From Sinorhizobium fredii NGR234 (GTDB taxonomy: Bacteria > Pseudomonadota > Alphaproteobacteria > Rhizobiales > Rhizobiaceae): 64,000 bases of DNA. A program made the translations under genes and the position numbers. The stretch is taken from NCBI RefSeq assembly GCF_000018545.1, contig NC_012587.1, forward strand, positions 868,001 to 932,000, written 5' to 3'. Below are positions 1 to 8,825 of this stretch, in pieces. Position 1 is the stretch's first letter. Each line of letters opens with the position of its first letter. The notes beneath the pieces were generated by a model. That model saw nothing but the letters and a program-made list of their open reading frames with translations, was not told where the DNA came from and did not search any database.

Positions 1-986
1 TCGCTCATCAGCCGGTCGACGATCGCCCGGGCATAGGCCGCATCTCGTCCGCAGTCGACGGCGACAAAATTCGTCGCCGAGGGTAGCGGCAGAAGCCCGT
101 TGTCACGCGCAATGGCAGCGATTCGGTCGCGCGACGCCGCGATCCGCTGCGTGACTTCCTTCAGATATTGCTGGTCGGAAAGCGCGGCGATCGCCGCCGC
201 CACACCGATTCGATTCATGCCGAAATGATTGCGGATCTTGTCGAAGGCCTGCGCGGTACCCGGCGCCGTCAGCGCATAGCCGACCCGCGCGCCGGCAAGA
301 CCATAGGCCTTGGAAAAAGTTCGGGTGCGGATGACGTTCGGCCGGCCGATCAGGCTTTCGATCGATGGCAGCGTCTCGGGCGGAGCCGTTTCGCAATAGG
401 CTTCGTCGAGGATCAGCAGCGTCGTTTCCGGCAGGGCGGCCGCGAACTCGACGACGCGATCGGCCGGCCACCAGCTCCCCATCGGGTTGTCGGGATTGGC
501 AAAATAGACGAGCGCCGCCGCCTCGCGCTTCACCGCGGCAAGGAGGCCGTCGAGGTCTTCGCGGTCATCGACGTAAGGCACCGTGACGAGCCGGCCCCCA
601 TGCCCCGCGACGTGATAATTGAAGGTCGGGTAGCCCCCGAACGAAGTGACCACCGGCGCGCCCGGCTCGACGACGAGACGGACGACCTGCCCGAGCAGGC
701 CGTCTATTCCCTCTCCGATGGCAATATTGGCCGGGGATGTGCCGAGATGGGCCGCGAGCGCCTGTCTCAGGTCGTAGTTCTCCGGATCGGCATATTTCCA
801 CGTCTCGCTGGCAGCCCGCTGGATGGCTAGAAGGACGGAATCGGCCGGTCCGAAACCGCTCTCGTTGGCGCCGATGCGAGCGGCGATCCCGCGGCCGCGC
901 TGCCGCTCGATCGCTTCCGGGCCGACGAAGGGAACCGTGGCCGGCAGGGATTGCACGAGCGGCGTGAAACGCGAGAATGCGGACAT
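1..986 (-). CDS. PLP-dependent class I/II aminotransferase (HisC-like), 3' end outside window
   Basis: Reading leftwards from the ATG at 986 gives about 328 codons without a stop, so the C-terminus lies beyond base 1. The protein has the fold-type I aminotransferase pattern: an N-terminal arm with GANESGFGP (substrate binding), NPDNPMGS near residue 163, DEAY near 193, and TFSKAYGLAG near 222-231 whose lysine should form the Schiff base with pyridoxal phosphate. The order and spacing match histidinol-phosphate aminotransferase and related amino-acid aminotransferases. Rhizobia carry several such paralogues and nothing here ties this one to histidine biosynthesis, so the substrate is left open. 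Confidence 0.85.
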   Translation of the reverse strand, partial: MSAFSRFTPLVQSLPATVPFVGPEAIERQRGRGIAARIGANESGFGPADSVLLAIQRAASETWKYADPENYDLRQALAAHLGTSPANIAIGEGIDGLLGQVVRLVVEPGAPVVTSFGGYPTFNYHVAGHGGRLVTVPYVDDREDLDGLLAAVKREAAALVYFANPDNPMGSWWPADRVVEFAAALPETTLLILDEAYCETAPPETLPSIESLIGRPNVIRTRTFSKAYGLAGARVGYALTAPGTAQAFDKIRNHFGMNRIGVAAAIAALSDQQYLKEVTQRIAASRDRIAAIARDNGLLPLPSATNFVAVDCGRDAAYARAIVDRLMS

Positions 987-1078
987 TTGGAAACCTGAGC
1001 TCCGTTCGAAAAGCGCCGCGGAACTTATCGCATCGGAACGGCAAGCGGAATGCGCAAAAGAGACGACATCGGGTTCCG

Positions 1079-1510
1079 CTATCGCGCGAGCAAGGCAGTC
1101 GGGAGCTTTACGGGTGTGGGACGATGGACGGCGGTCGCCGGAGGTGCAGATTTGCCGGACTGACCGGTGAAAAATTCGTGGCGCACGATTTGGTGCAGGA
1201 ACGATTCGTCAATGGGCTTGATGAATTGCACGCCAATTCGGTTGTCCCTCCGGTGAATCTCGGCGCAGCCGATCCGGAAATTCGTTCCCACGATATGCAG
1301 ATAGTAGTGCAAGGGCACGCCGATTGTCGTGCTGACGGAGAAACTCGCTCCGCCGCGCGAGATATCGATCATCCTGCAGGCGTATATCGACACCCCGCCG
1401 AGGGCCGGCCGCACCGACATCAGCGTTGCGGCATGTCCGATCGCGAAGCGTTCGTAACGCCGCTCGTAAAGCGGCGAGGGGGCAAGCGAATACATGGTCG
1501 ATTGCGGCAT
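1079..1510 (-). CDS. PilZ-domain protein (candidate c-di-GMP receptor)
   Basis: A 143-aa soluble protein consisting essentially of one PilZ domain. The N-terminal RRYER supplies the RxxxR half of the c-di-GMP motif and DISRGGA the (D/N)xSxxG half, so ligand binding looks intact. The start at 1510 is preferred over longer frames because GGAGC sits about 7 bases upstream and the residues before it (beyond MPQSTMYS) look non-conserved. The next gene downstream on the same strand encodes a paralogue. PilZ proteins transmit c-di-GMP signals to motility or polysaccharide machinery; the partner cannot be told from sequence. Confidence 0.75.
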   Translation of the reverse strand: MPQSTMYSLAPSPLYERRYERFAIGHAATLMSVRPALGGVSIYACRMIDISRGGASFSVSTTIGVPLHYYLHIVGTNFRIGCAEIHRRDNRIGVQFIKPIDESFLHQIVRHEFFTGQSGKSAPPATAVHRPTPVKLPTALLAR

Positions 1511-1718
1511 GCGTCGTGCTCCGATAATCGCGCCACTCGCAAGGTCGTCGTGCGGTTTTGCCGCCTGTCGGCCACGGAGTTTTGCCAGACCCGGCAAGTC
1601 ATTTGCCGGTACCCTTGAGGCAGCGAAGCGCCCAAAAGGTCGAAGGTCAGTTTCCGCCGGCAAACTTGCAATCGATTGAAGATATTCAATAGAAATCTAA
1701 TGAATGCGATCCGTTTGC

Positions 1719-1739
1719 TGCATGTTTCCTTAAATCGTC
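1719..1739. repeat. partial copy of the TGCATGTTTCCTTAAATCG palindromic repeat
   Basis: The half-palindrome TGCATGTTTCCTTAAATCG here equals one arm of the hairpin repeats near 18155-18200 and 19325-19369. The matching second arm is absent, so this is a decayed or partial copy in the spacer between the two PilZ genes. The rest of the 1511-1801 gap shows nothing I can name. Confidence 0.5.
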
Positions 1740-1801
1740 GCCATTCCAAAGAGATTCGAAGTATTGCAGCGACCTTCGGCGCGCCCGGCAAGGCGCGCGA
1801 C

Positions 1802-2155
1802 TCACAACCCACTCGAGAACTGGGCCCGAATCAGCCCGCTCAGGAACTCTTGCGCCAGCAGCATGTTGAAGCGTACGCCGAGTTCGGTGCCGCTGCGGTG
1901 CACTTCGGCGCAGCCGATCTCTTCCTTGAAGCCGTCGATCTCCAGAAAGAAATGCTTTGGCAGGAGGAGTCCGGCGTTGAAGTCGAGCATGGCACCGCCG
2001 ATCGAAATGTGCCGCAGAAGGGCCTGATATTTGGTCTTCGCCTTCAACTGACTGCCGATGACGAGAATGCGGCAGGGACGCTCTATGCGGTAATGCGGAT
2101 AGGCAGCGGCCGACTGGCCGGGCTTTCCTTGCGCGAGATGCATGATCATCGACAT
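1802..2155 (-). CDS. PilZ-domain protein, degenerate c-di-GMP motif
   Basis: A 117-aa protein from the ATG at 2155, with a PilZ-like fold. It shares with the neighbouring PilZ protein the pattern CAEVHR...GVRF near the C-terminus. The c-di-GMP motifs are altered: an arginine-containing stretch RIERPCR in place of a clean RxxxR, and HISIGGA where the acidic/Asn residue of (D/N)xSxxG is replaced by His. It may therefore bind poorly or act without ligand. The start is uncertain: there is no good Shine-Dalgarno, and an upstream in-frame extension to 2344 exists but looks non-protein-like. Confidence 0.6.
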   Translation of the reverse strand: MSMIMHLAQGKPGQSAAAYPHYRIERPCRILVIGSQLKAKTKYQALLRHISIGGAMLDFNAGLLLPKHFFLEIDGFKEEIGCAEVHRSGTELGVRFNMLLAQEFLSGLIRAQFSSGL

Positions 2156-2359
2156 GGCAGGGTCCGAAAATACCTGTCTTCTCCGCCGGAGAACCCACAT
2201 CCTGCAGAATCTCGTATGGCGGCACAGGTCACGCTCCATGAGCCGACTTGCTTCAGCCTTGCCATAGCCCGTGCGACCACGATGAAAATGGCGGGATTTG
2301 CTGAAATCCGACAAAAAAATCTTGCAATGAAGACGCGCTGCCACTAGTCAGGCGCTAAC

Positions 2360-2449
2360 GGAGAGGTGGCCGAGTGGTCGAAGGCGCTCCCCTGCTAAGG
2401 GAGTATACCGGAAACGGTATCGAGGGTTCGAATCCCTTCTTCTCCGCCA
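2360..2449 (+). tRNA. tRNA-Ser (anticodon GCT)
   Basis: The gene has an acceptor stem GGAGAGG paired with CTTCTCC (one G-U), a D-arm, an anticodon stem CTCCC/GGGAG around the loop CTGCTAA with anticodon GCT at 2394-2396, a long variable arm, and a T-arm GGGTTCGAATCCC. The 3' CCA is encoded. The long variable arm and class II shape confirm serine; it reads AGC/AGU codons. Confidence 0.97.
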
Positions 2450-3079
2450 TTTCCCAGAAAGCCGTCGTCTAGCTGCTGACCATGTTGCCGCAAGAGTTCA
2501 TGCGCGGTTCTGTCGACGCGGCAGAGCTACCCAAAGGCTGGATCGCCACAAAACGTCTCTGCCGTCTGATTTCCTCAGGACGCTCCGCGGCATGCCGCAG
2601 ACGATCGCGAATCTCCGGCCGCTGATTCTTCGGGAATCGCCTGCAAAAGGGCCCTGCCTGCGACTCGTTGAGCAGCTCTGCGGTAGTGCGGAAGCCTGGG
2701 GAAGTGGGCGCCCGGCAGCCCTGTTGCCCGGTTTTGCCCCCGTTTTAGGCCCCTTTTTGCCTCTTTCTGAAACAAAAGCCGCGCCGAGGGCCGGTGCTAA
2801 CCCCCCGTGGCTAAAGGATTTTCTTAATGGTTTGTTAATAACCCTGGGCCGTCTGGGGCGATTTTGTGTCGTTTCAGCAACAGGGATCAGGGAAGGGCGG
2901 CGCAAAGGAGTTGATCTGACAAGTTGGACGTTGCGCGCCCCACTCGGTTTTGTATTTTCAACTCCGGAAGCAAGGGCGGTTGATCGTCCGACTTCTTGAA
3001 CGTTGGGGATGGGGCAGGGAACGCTGTCCTTCAGCAAAGAAACCCAGACCCGTTTGAAACTTTTGACTGGAGGTCAGAA
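2450..3079 (+). other. long leader/intergenic region upstream of the porin
   Basis: Between the tRNA and the porin lie 630 bases without a convincing gene. The only structure I can support is the CtrA-like site at 2824-2838 and the Shine-Dalgarno GGAGG at 3069-3073 in front of the porin ATG. Open frames on both strands here have atypical composition and no recognisable product. A long untranslated leader for an abundant outer-membrane protein is plausible but not shown. Confidence 0.5.
2824..2838 (+). promoter_or_regulatory. candidate CtrA box (TTAA-N7-TTAA)
   Basis: TTAATGGTTTGTTAA matches the alphaproteobacterial CtrA consensus TTAA-N7-TTAA exactly, 242 bases before the porin ATG. The palindrome-like site sits in an AT-rich island within GC-rich DNA, as a promoter would. 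Binding is inferred from the consensus only. Confidence 0.45.
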
Positions 3080-4111
3080 ATGAACATCAAGAGCCTTCTT
3101 CTCGGCTCCGCTGCTGCGCTCGCAGCAGTATCCGGCGCCCAGGCTGCTGACGCGATCGTCGCTGCCGAGCCGGAGCCCATGGAATACGTCCGCGTTTGCG
3201 ACGCTTTCGGCACGGGTTACTTCTACATCCCGGGCACGGAAACCTGCCTCAAGATCGGCGGCTTCATCCGCGTACAGGGCGACTTCGGCCGTGACGCTGC
3301 TGACAACCGTTGGGAAAACCCGCTGCAGTCCACGTCGGACTGGGATGTCTTCTCCCGCGCCTACATCTCGTTCGACGCCAAGAGCGACACCGAATACGGC
3401 ACGCTCACCGGCTTCTTCGCCGCTGAGTTCAACGCCGACAACGACTCCGACGAAGGCGACAGCCTGATCGACGTCGATGAAGCCTACATCCAGCTCGGCG
3501 GCCTCAAGGCCGGCTTCTTCTACAGCTGGTGGGATAAGGGTCTGAACGGTGAAACCGACTCGATCGGCGAAAACACCGAATTCAACTCGATCGCTTACCT
3601 CTATGATGGCGGCACCTTCCAGGCCGGTATCGCTGTGGACGAACTCGAAGCTGCTACCACCAAGGCTAACGGTGTTGGCATCGAAGGTATCGTCTCCGCT
3701 ACGCTCGGCGGCGTAAGCTTCGACCTGCTCGGCGGCTTCGACACCGAACTCGAAGAAGGCGCGATCCGCGCTCTGCTTTCCGCAGACCTCGGCCCGGGCA
3801 CCCTCCAGGCTGCTGCGATCTGGGCATCCGACCCGAACGCTTATTGGTCTGACTCCGAGTGGAGCGTTGCTGCTTCGTACCGCTTCAACGCAACCGAGAA
3901 GTTCGCAATCACCCCCGGCGCTCAGTACTGGGGTGACCTGAACGACGGCGCTGGCGGCTTCGACTCCGGTGACGATCAGTGGCGCGTTGGTATCACGGCT
4001 GATTACCAGATCACCGAAGGCCTCGCTTCGCGCTTCACGATCAACTACACGGATCCGGACAACGCTGAAGAACAGGTCAGCGGCTTCCTCCGCCTGCAGC
4101 GTGACTTCTAA
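3080..4111 (+). CDS. ropA: RopA-type outer-membrane porin
   Basis: A 343-aa precursor of a trimeric general porin of the alphaproteobacterial Porin_2 family. Residues 1-22 form a signal peptide ending AQA. The mature start carries the rhizobial signature EPMEYVRVCDAFG...YIPGTETCLKIGGF, and the two cysteines in this stretch can form the usual N-terminal disulfide. The last residue is phenylalanine, the C-terminal signal read by the BAM complex. The start is fixed by GGAGG seven bases upstream and by the signal peptide. A strong terminator follows, so it is probably monocistronic. A second, broken copy lies at 4625-5236 with the same 5' leader. Confidence 0.93.
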   Translation: MNIKSLLLGSAAALAAVSGAQAADAIVAAEPEPMEYVRVCDAFGTGYFYIPGTETCLKIGGFIRVQGDFGRDAADNRWENPLQSTSDWDVFSRAYISFDAKSDTEYGTLTGFFAAEFNADNDSDEGDSLIDVDEAYIQLGGLKAGFFYSWWDKGLNGETDSIGENTEFNSIAYLYDGGTFQAGIAVDELEAATTKANGVGIEGIVSATLGGVSFDLLGGFDTELEEGAIRALLSADLGPGTLQAAAIWASDPNAYWSDSEWSVAASYRFNATEKFAITPGAQYWGDLNDGAGGFDSGDDQWRVGITADYQITEGLASRFTINYTDPDNAEEQVSGFLRLQRDF

Positions 4112-4138
4112 TCTGACCTGACCTCGGTCAGTAAGGAG

Positions 4139-4167
4139 AAAGCCCGGCTCTTGAGCCGGGCTTTTTT
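4139..4167 (+). terminator. rho-independent terminator of the porin gene
   Basis: A nine-base-pair stem AGCCCGGCT/AGCCGGGCT with a CTTG loop (4141-4162) followed directly by a T-run, 30 bases after the porin stop codon. This is a textbook intrinsic terminator. Confidence 0.93.
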
Positions 4168-4307
4168 GTAGTCGCGATTGCCTGGATGAGAAAATTTGCG
4201 GCGCGTTGCCCGGCCTTTGCCGATCTGCGGACACGACACGCTTCTTCCTCAGGGGCTTTGCCACTGTTCCCTTGAAAAACACGGGGAAGAGGATGTTGTT
4301 GCTCTGG

Positions 4308-4649
4308 TTAGCTCGCCAGATGCCGTTCGAGCACGGGCACGCACATATCCAGATCGTGCGTAGCCAAATGGGCATAGCGCATGGTCATCGTAAGCGTCTG
4401 ATGGCCGAGCCACATCTGAACCCGTCGGAGGTCGATGCCGCCCCGCACGAGCCGGGAGGCGCAGGTATGTCTTAGGATGTGAGGAACGATGTCTTCCTCT
4501 TCGCCCAGCGCCGCATCCAGCTTGGCCGCATTCCAGACAGCCCGGTATTTTTGCGGGTCAATGGCGGCAAAAGGTCCCGGAGACCGGTTTGCAAGGGCAT
4601 TCAGGACCTCCTTGGCACGCGCCGTCAGGGGAACAGTTCGACTGCGTCC
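4308..4649 (-). pseudogene. tyrosine recombinase (phage-type integrase), C-terminal fragment
   Basis: In the frame ending at the TAA at 4308-4310 the minus strand encodes the C-terminal catalytic half of a tyrosine recombinase. It starts with GRSRTVPLTARAKEVL, continues to HILRHTCASRL (HxxR box), then WLGHQTLTMTMRYAH (GH box and the nucleophilic tyrosine), and ends RHLAS. The N-terminal arm, core-binding domain and first catalytic arginine are missing, and no start codon is left. The fragment begins exactly where the porin homology of the upstream gene stops (about 4650), so it is a remnant fused by recombination rather than a working integrase. Confidence 0.85.
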
Positions 4650-5236
4650 GTAGCGGAGACGATACCTTCGACGCCAAGGCCGTTGTTGCGGGTCGTCAAG
4701 CCTTCGAGTTCGTCGACAGCAACACCAGCCTGGAACGCGCCGCCGTCATAGAGGTAGGCGATCGAGTTGAACCTGGTGTTTTCGCCGATCGAGTCGGTTT
4801 CGCCGTTCAGACCCTTATCCCACCAGCTATAGAAGCGACCAACCTTGAAGCCACCGAGCTGGATGTAAGCTTCGTCAAGCTTGAAGTTGCCACCTTCCTG
4901 AGCATCGCCGTCAATTTCGAGTGCGATGAGGCTGGTAAGCGCGCCATACTCGGTGTCGTTCTTGGCGTCGAAGGCGAGGAAGCCACGCGTGAAAGCATCC
5001 CAGTCGGAGACGCCAGATTTGTCTGGGCCAAAGTCGACCTGGAAACGGACGAAGCCATTGATCTTGAGGCAGGTTTCCGTGCCCGGGATGTAGAAGTAAC
5101 CCGTGCCGAAAGCGTCGCAAACGCGGACGTATTCCATGGGCTCCGGCTCGGCAGCGACGATCGCGTCGGCAGCCTGGGCGCCGGATACTGCTGCGAGAGC
5201 AGCAGCGGAGCCGAGAAGAAGGCTCTTGATGTTCAT
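4625..5236 (-). pseudogene. truncated RopA-type porin
   Basis: From the ATG at 5236 the protein is nearly identical at its N-terminus to the intact porin (same signal peptide, same EPMEYVRVCDAFG region) and then diverges moderately. Homology ends at GIVSAT (about base 4650), after which seven foreign codons lead to a stop at 4625. Only about 196 of roughly 340 porin residues remain. The C-terminal strands and the terminal phenylalanine needed for barrel assembly are absent. The leader with GGAGGTCAGAA is kept, so it could still be transcribed and translated. The missing 3' part was replaced by integrase sequence. Confidence 0.88.
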
Positions 5237-5502
5237 TTCTGACCTCCAGTCAGAATTGAACATCGGAGCCCGATGGCGACCCGCTATTCCGCTGGACCGC
5301 CCGTCCTCCGCATTAGCTGCGAAGGGTGGCCCCAACGGGTAAGGTCGCGGGGTGACAGGCCAACTGCGCCCATCAAGGCGTGCTGAAATTGCAGAGCCAT
5401 TATTTGAGATCGGACCTTATAGTGGAGATGTCCGATAGGGCAGAGGACATTCCGGGCGCCGTCGTCAGCCTAAAATGGAGCTGGAGGTATTGCGCCCCTT
5501 CG

Positions 5503-6402
5503 CTACCCCCGAACGAAGTCGCTGATCACATGCCTCAGTCCGTCGAGATGCAAAAGCGGCGCGTGGCCCTGGCCGGGCGCGGTGACAGCGATAAGGCCGG
5601 GATGTCGTCGGCTCATTTCCTCAACCGTCGCCACGCTCAGCAATCGGGAATATTCGCCGCGAACGACCATTGCGGGGATCCCTGCAAAGGCTTCGAACTG
5701 CGGCCACAGCGACGGCAGCTCGGCGTCCCCGGTGAGGCCTTGCAGTTGGGAGGCGATCGCCGGGTCGAAATCGGCAACCGGAACGCCGTTCTGGTCGCGA
5801 TAGATCGCTACGGCCATCTCTTGCCAATCCCTTGGGCCGAGCAGGGGGAAATCTGCTCCGTGTAGGCGCCGCAGGAAATCTGGTGCCTCCGTCCAGCCAC
5901 TCGGACCTTGCGGGAGGTTCAGGTAATCCCTGATCCTCAGTAGGCCATCGAGCTCGATCACCGGGCCGATGTCGTTGAGCACGACGCGGGCGATGAGGGC
6001 GGGGGCCGAGGTGATGAGATGATGCAGGATGAGGCCGCCCCGCGACGTGCCGATGAAGATCGCCTTGCCGATGCCGAAATGGGCGCAGGCCGCAACGACA
6101 TCCTCCGCCTCGATGGCGATCGCATAGCGGCTCTTGTCGCTGTCGCGCTCCGATTGTCCGCGGCCTCGATAGTCCAGCGTGACGACGGAATGGGCACCGC
6201 CCTCGGGCGAGGCAAGGAAGGCGGCCAGCGGATGAAAATCGCGGCTGTTGCGCGTCAGTCCGGGCAGGCAGACGATGCGCGTCTTTTCTTCGCCCCGCCC
6301 GATACCTGTACCGTAGTGCCTGCCGTAGAGCTTCAAGCCGTCGCGTGCCAGAAAATAATGTTCCTGAAACAGGCGCTCCTCGTGCGCCAGAGGCTCTCGC
6401 AT
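5503..6402 (-). CDS. alpha/beta-fold hydrolase
   Basis: A 299-aa cytosolic protein of the alpha/beta hydrolase superfamily. It shows the oxyanion-hole region CLPGLTRNS, a conserved YRGRGQSERD, the nucleophile elbow GTSRGG (serine about residue 117), an acidic residue in the C-terminal third and the catalytic histidine in GQGHAPLL. The start at 6402 is supported by GAAGGGA about 6 bases upstream; the long extension to 6516 would run into the 3' end of the transglycosylase gene. It lies 58 bases downstream of that gene on the same strand and may be co-transcribed. The substrate is unknown. Confidence 0.82.
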   Translation of the reverse strand: MREPLAHEERLFQEHYFLARDGLKLYGRHYGTGIGRGEEKTRIVCLPGLTRNSRDFHPLAAFLASPEGGAHSVVTLDYRGRGQSERDSDKSRYAIAIEAEDVVAACAHFGIGKAIFIGTSRGGLILHHLITSAPALIARVVLNDIGPVIELDGLLRIRDYLNLPQGPSGWTEAPDFLRRLHGADFPLLGPRDWQEMAVAIYRDQNGVPVADFDPAIASQLQGLTGDAELPSLWPQFEAFAGIPAMVVRGEYSRLLSVATVEEMSRRHPGLIAVTAPGQGHAPLLHLDGLRHVISDFVRG

Positions 6403-6460
6403 GGCTTTCCCTTCGCTTTGCAAATTGCAGCAGATCGGTCCTCGTCTCGTAGATCGCGGC

Positions 6461-8527
6461 TCAGGAAGGGTTGCGGCCCATCCTGAGGTCGGCGACGATG
6501 TCCGCCTTCTGCCCAAGGCGGGTCTTGTAGATCTGGTAATTCTCCATCACCCGCTGAACATAGTTGCGCGTTTCCTGAAAGGGAATGCGTTCGATCCAGT
6601 CGACCACTTCGTCGATCGGCTTGCCGCGCGGGTCGCCGTAGCGGGCCAGCCATTCCGGCACGCGGCCGGGACCGGCATTGTAGGCGATGAAGGTCAGGAT
6701 GTAGGAGCCGCCGAAGCTGTCGATCTGCTCGCCGAGATAATGCGAGCCGAGCGTCGCGTTGTAGCCGGCGTCCGTCGTCAGTCGGTCCTTTGAATAGGCG
6801 AGGCCATAACGGCTGGCGACACCCTTCGCCGTTGTCGGCAGAAGCTGTAGCAGGCCGCGGGCATTGGCCGCCGAGACCGCAGCCGGATTGAAGGCGCTTT
6901 CCTGCCGGGCGATTGCATAGGCAAGTGCCTTGCCGGCCCCGCTGATGTTGGCGTCCGACGGGATGACGCCGAGCGGGAAGGCAAGCGCGGCGACATCGAT
7001 GCCGCGGCCGAACGCGATCTTGCCGATCTGCAGCGATAGTTGATGGTTGCCCGCCTTTTCGGCCTGTGCTGAGAGAATGGCAAGCTCACCCGGGCTGGTG
7101 AGGTCCTCGGCGAGCGCCCGGTAGAGGCTCTCGGCGCGCCAGCCGTGCCCGGCGGCTTCCAGGCGTTCGATGGCGCGGACCGCTTCGCGACCTTGCAGTC
7201 GCGCGCGATCTTCCGGGGTGGGCGTGGGATAGGTGATGTCGAGGGCTGGGCGACCGAGGCGAGCAGCGGCGAGCTGGCCGTAGAATGTGCCGGGATAGCG
7301 GGCTGCATTGGCGAAATACTCGTCCGATTTCCCGGGGCCGCCGGTCTCGGCGGCGCGTCCCAGCCAATACCAGGCCCGCGAGGCGGAAATCGGCCGGCTG
7401 GAAGCCTCGAGGATCTTGCGAAAGTGACGCGCGGCCGTCGCAGGATCTTCCAGCCCGCGCAGCGCGTACCATCCGGCGTGAAATTCCGCGTCGACGACGT
7501 CGGCCGCCTCGGTTGCAGCGTGATGGGCGGCAACCCGGTAGGCTGCGCGGAAGTCACCCTTGTCGAGCAGGCCCCGGCTGACGATTCTCTGTTCCGTCCA
7601 CCATTCGCCGGCATCGACGAGGGCAGTGCTGTCCTTCGGTGCCAAAGCGAGGAGCTCTGCTGCCGCCTCGAATTTCTTCTGCTTGCGCAGATGCTCGATG
7701 CGCACGAAAAGATAGGCGGGATTGTCCCGCCAGGAGGGATCGACCGCTGCGATCAGCTCCGCCGCCTTGCCGTTGCCGCGGGCGACGGCCGCCCAGGCTC
7801 GGTAGAGCGACTGCGCCTTGCCGAGTTCGCTGAACTGCTGCGCCTGCTCGATGCGGCTGCGGTAGAGAAGCATCTCCATGCGGCGCCTATGGTCGGCAGT
7901 CGTAAGCAAGGCGGGGAATTCCGAAAGGATTTTCGTTTCCGTCTCTTTGTCCAGCGCCTCCTTGAGCCAGAAAGCACGGAGTTGGCCCGCTGCAGCGTCG
8001 CCTTTTCCCTCGGCCACAAGCGCGCGTGCGAGAATGATGGCGCCGTCCGCCGTTTCCGGTCGGGTCGAGCCGAAGGCGGCGATCACGTCCGCCGGCGGCG
8101 GGTTTTCGCGATAGAGCGCGCGCTCGGAATGAGCGCGCAGCGCCTTCAAGCCGGGCCAGCCGTGAAGCTCACGTTGCGCTTCGGCGATCTCATAAGACGG
8201 GACGTTCTTCTGCCCGGAAACGGCGATTGCCCAGGTGAGGATGTGCCGGTCGAGCGTTCCTTCGCCCATGCGGTTGCGGATGGCGGTCGCCTCGATGGGA
8301 TTGCGGTCGGACAGGGCATCGAGACCGGCCTTCAGATCGGTCGCTATGGGTGCGACGGCGGCGCGTATGGCGCCAGTGACCTCGTTGGCCACGACGCGTC
8401 CGGATTTGCTGGTAGAGCCGGGCTTGAGTGCCGGTACGGGTATGCGGGTCTCGGTGGCAAGGGCGGAAGCGGCCAGCATCGCGGCACCGAAAAGGGTGGC
8501 GAAAGGCAGAATGAGTGGTCCGCGCAT
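6461..8527 (-). CDS. soluble lytic murein transglycosylase (SLT family)
   Basis: A 688-aa periplasmic enzyme that cleaves peptidoglycan between MurNAc and GlcNAc with formation of 1,6-anhydroMurNAc. The N-terminus is a signal peptide (MRGPLILPF...ASALA). A long alpha-helical, superhelical region follows, and the catalytic SLT domain occupies the last ~170 residues. It contains ARQESAFNP with the catalytic glutamate, [15 protein letters not shown], and AYNAGPGRV. The length fits the Slt70-type subfamily. The start at 8527 is chosen because it begins the signal peptide; the longer frame to 8614 adds an unlikely polar leader. Confidence 0.93.
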   Translation of the reverse strand: MRGPLILPFATLFGAAMLAASALATETRIPVPALKPGSTSKSGRVVANEVTGAIRAAVAPIATDLKAGLDALSDRNPIEATAIRNRMGEGTLDRHILTWAIAVSGQKNVPSYEIAEAQRELHGWPGLKALRAHSERALYRENPPPADVIAAFGSTRPETADGAIILARALVAEGKGDAAAGQLRAFWLKEALDKETETKILSEFPALLTTADHRRRMEMLLYRSRIEQAQQFSELGKAQSLYRAWAAVARGNGKAAELIAAVDPSWRDNPAYLFVRIEHLRKQKKFEAAAELLALAPKDSTALVDAGEWWTEQRIVSRGLLDKGDFRAAYRVAAHHAATEAADVVDAEFHAGWYALRGLEDPATAARHFRKILEASSRPISASRAWYWLGRAAETGGPGKSDEYFANAARYPGTFYGQLAAARLGRPALDITYPTPTPEDRARLQGREAVRAIERLEAAGHGWRAESLYRALAEDLTSPGELAILSAQAEKAGNHQLSLQIGKIAFGRGIDVAALAFPLGVIPSDANISGAGKALAYAIARQESAFNPAAVSAANARGLLQLLPTTAKGVASRYGLAYSKDRLTTDAGYNATLGSHYLGEQIDSFGGSYILTFIAYNAGPGRVPEWLARYGDPRGKPIDEVVDWIERIPFQETRNYVQRVMENYQIYKTRLGQKADIVADLRMGRNPS

Positions 8528-8825
8528 CAAGCCCCGTGCTTCCCCGTTTCCATCAACTTCATTTGCTGCCGGATTCTTTAACGAGAGCTTAGCGGCCGTC
8601 CGCCATCGCTGCAATCGCCGGCAACGGGCCGACCATCGTGCATCCTGGCTGCCCCCTGACGAGCGACGCGCGCCGAGCCGTCGAATTGCGGGAAAACTGC
8701 TAGGAAATGCGCTTGTCCGACGCTTGCCGCGGCCATGTCACATGATTATGGTGCGGCAGTTTCTAACCGTCGATTGCGGCCAAAGCATGGGCGCGTCTTG
8801 CCCCTTCAGCCGTCAGGAGTTGTGC

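Noticed and set aside
2592..2999. 135-codon open frame between the tRNA and the porin
   Set aside because: No Shine-Dalgarno, atypical composition, and it overlaps the AT-rich CtrA-like region that looks regulatory.
3074..4375. 433-codon open frame antisense to the intact porin; a similar one (4589-5242) lies antisense to the truncated porin
   Set aside because: It is the mirror of porin codons with strong GC3 bias, has no ribosome-binding site and no recognisable domain. It recurs only because the porin gene is duplicated.
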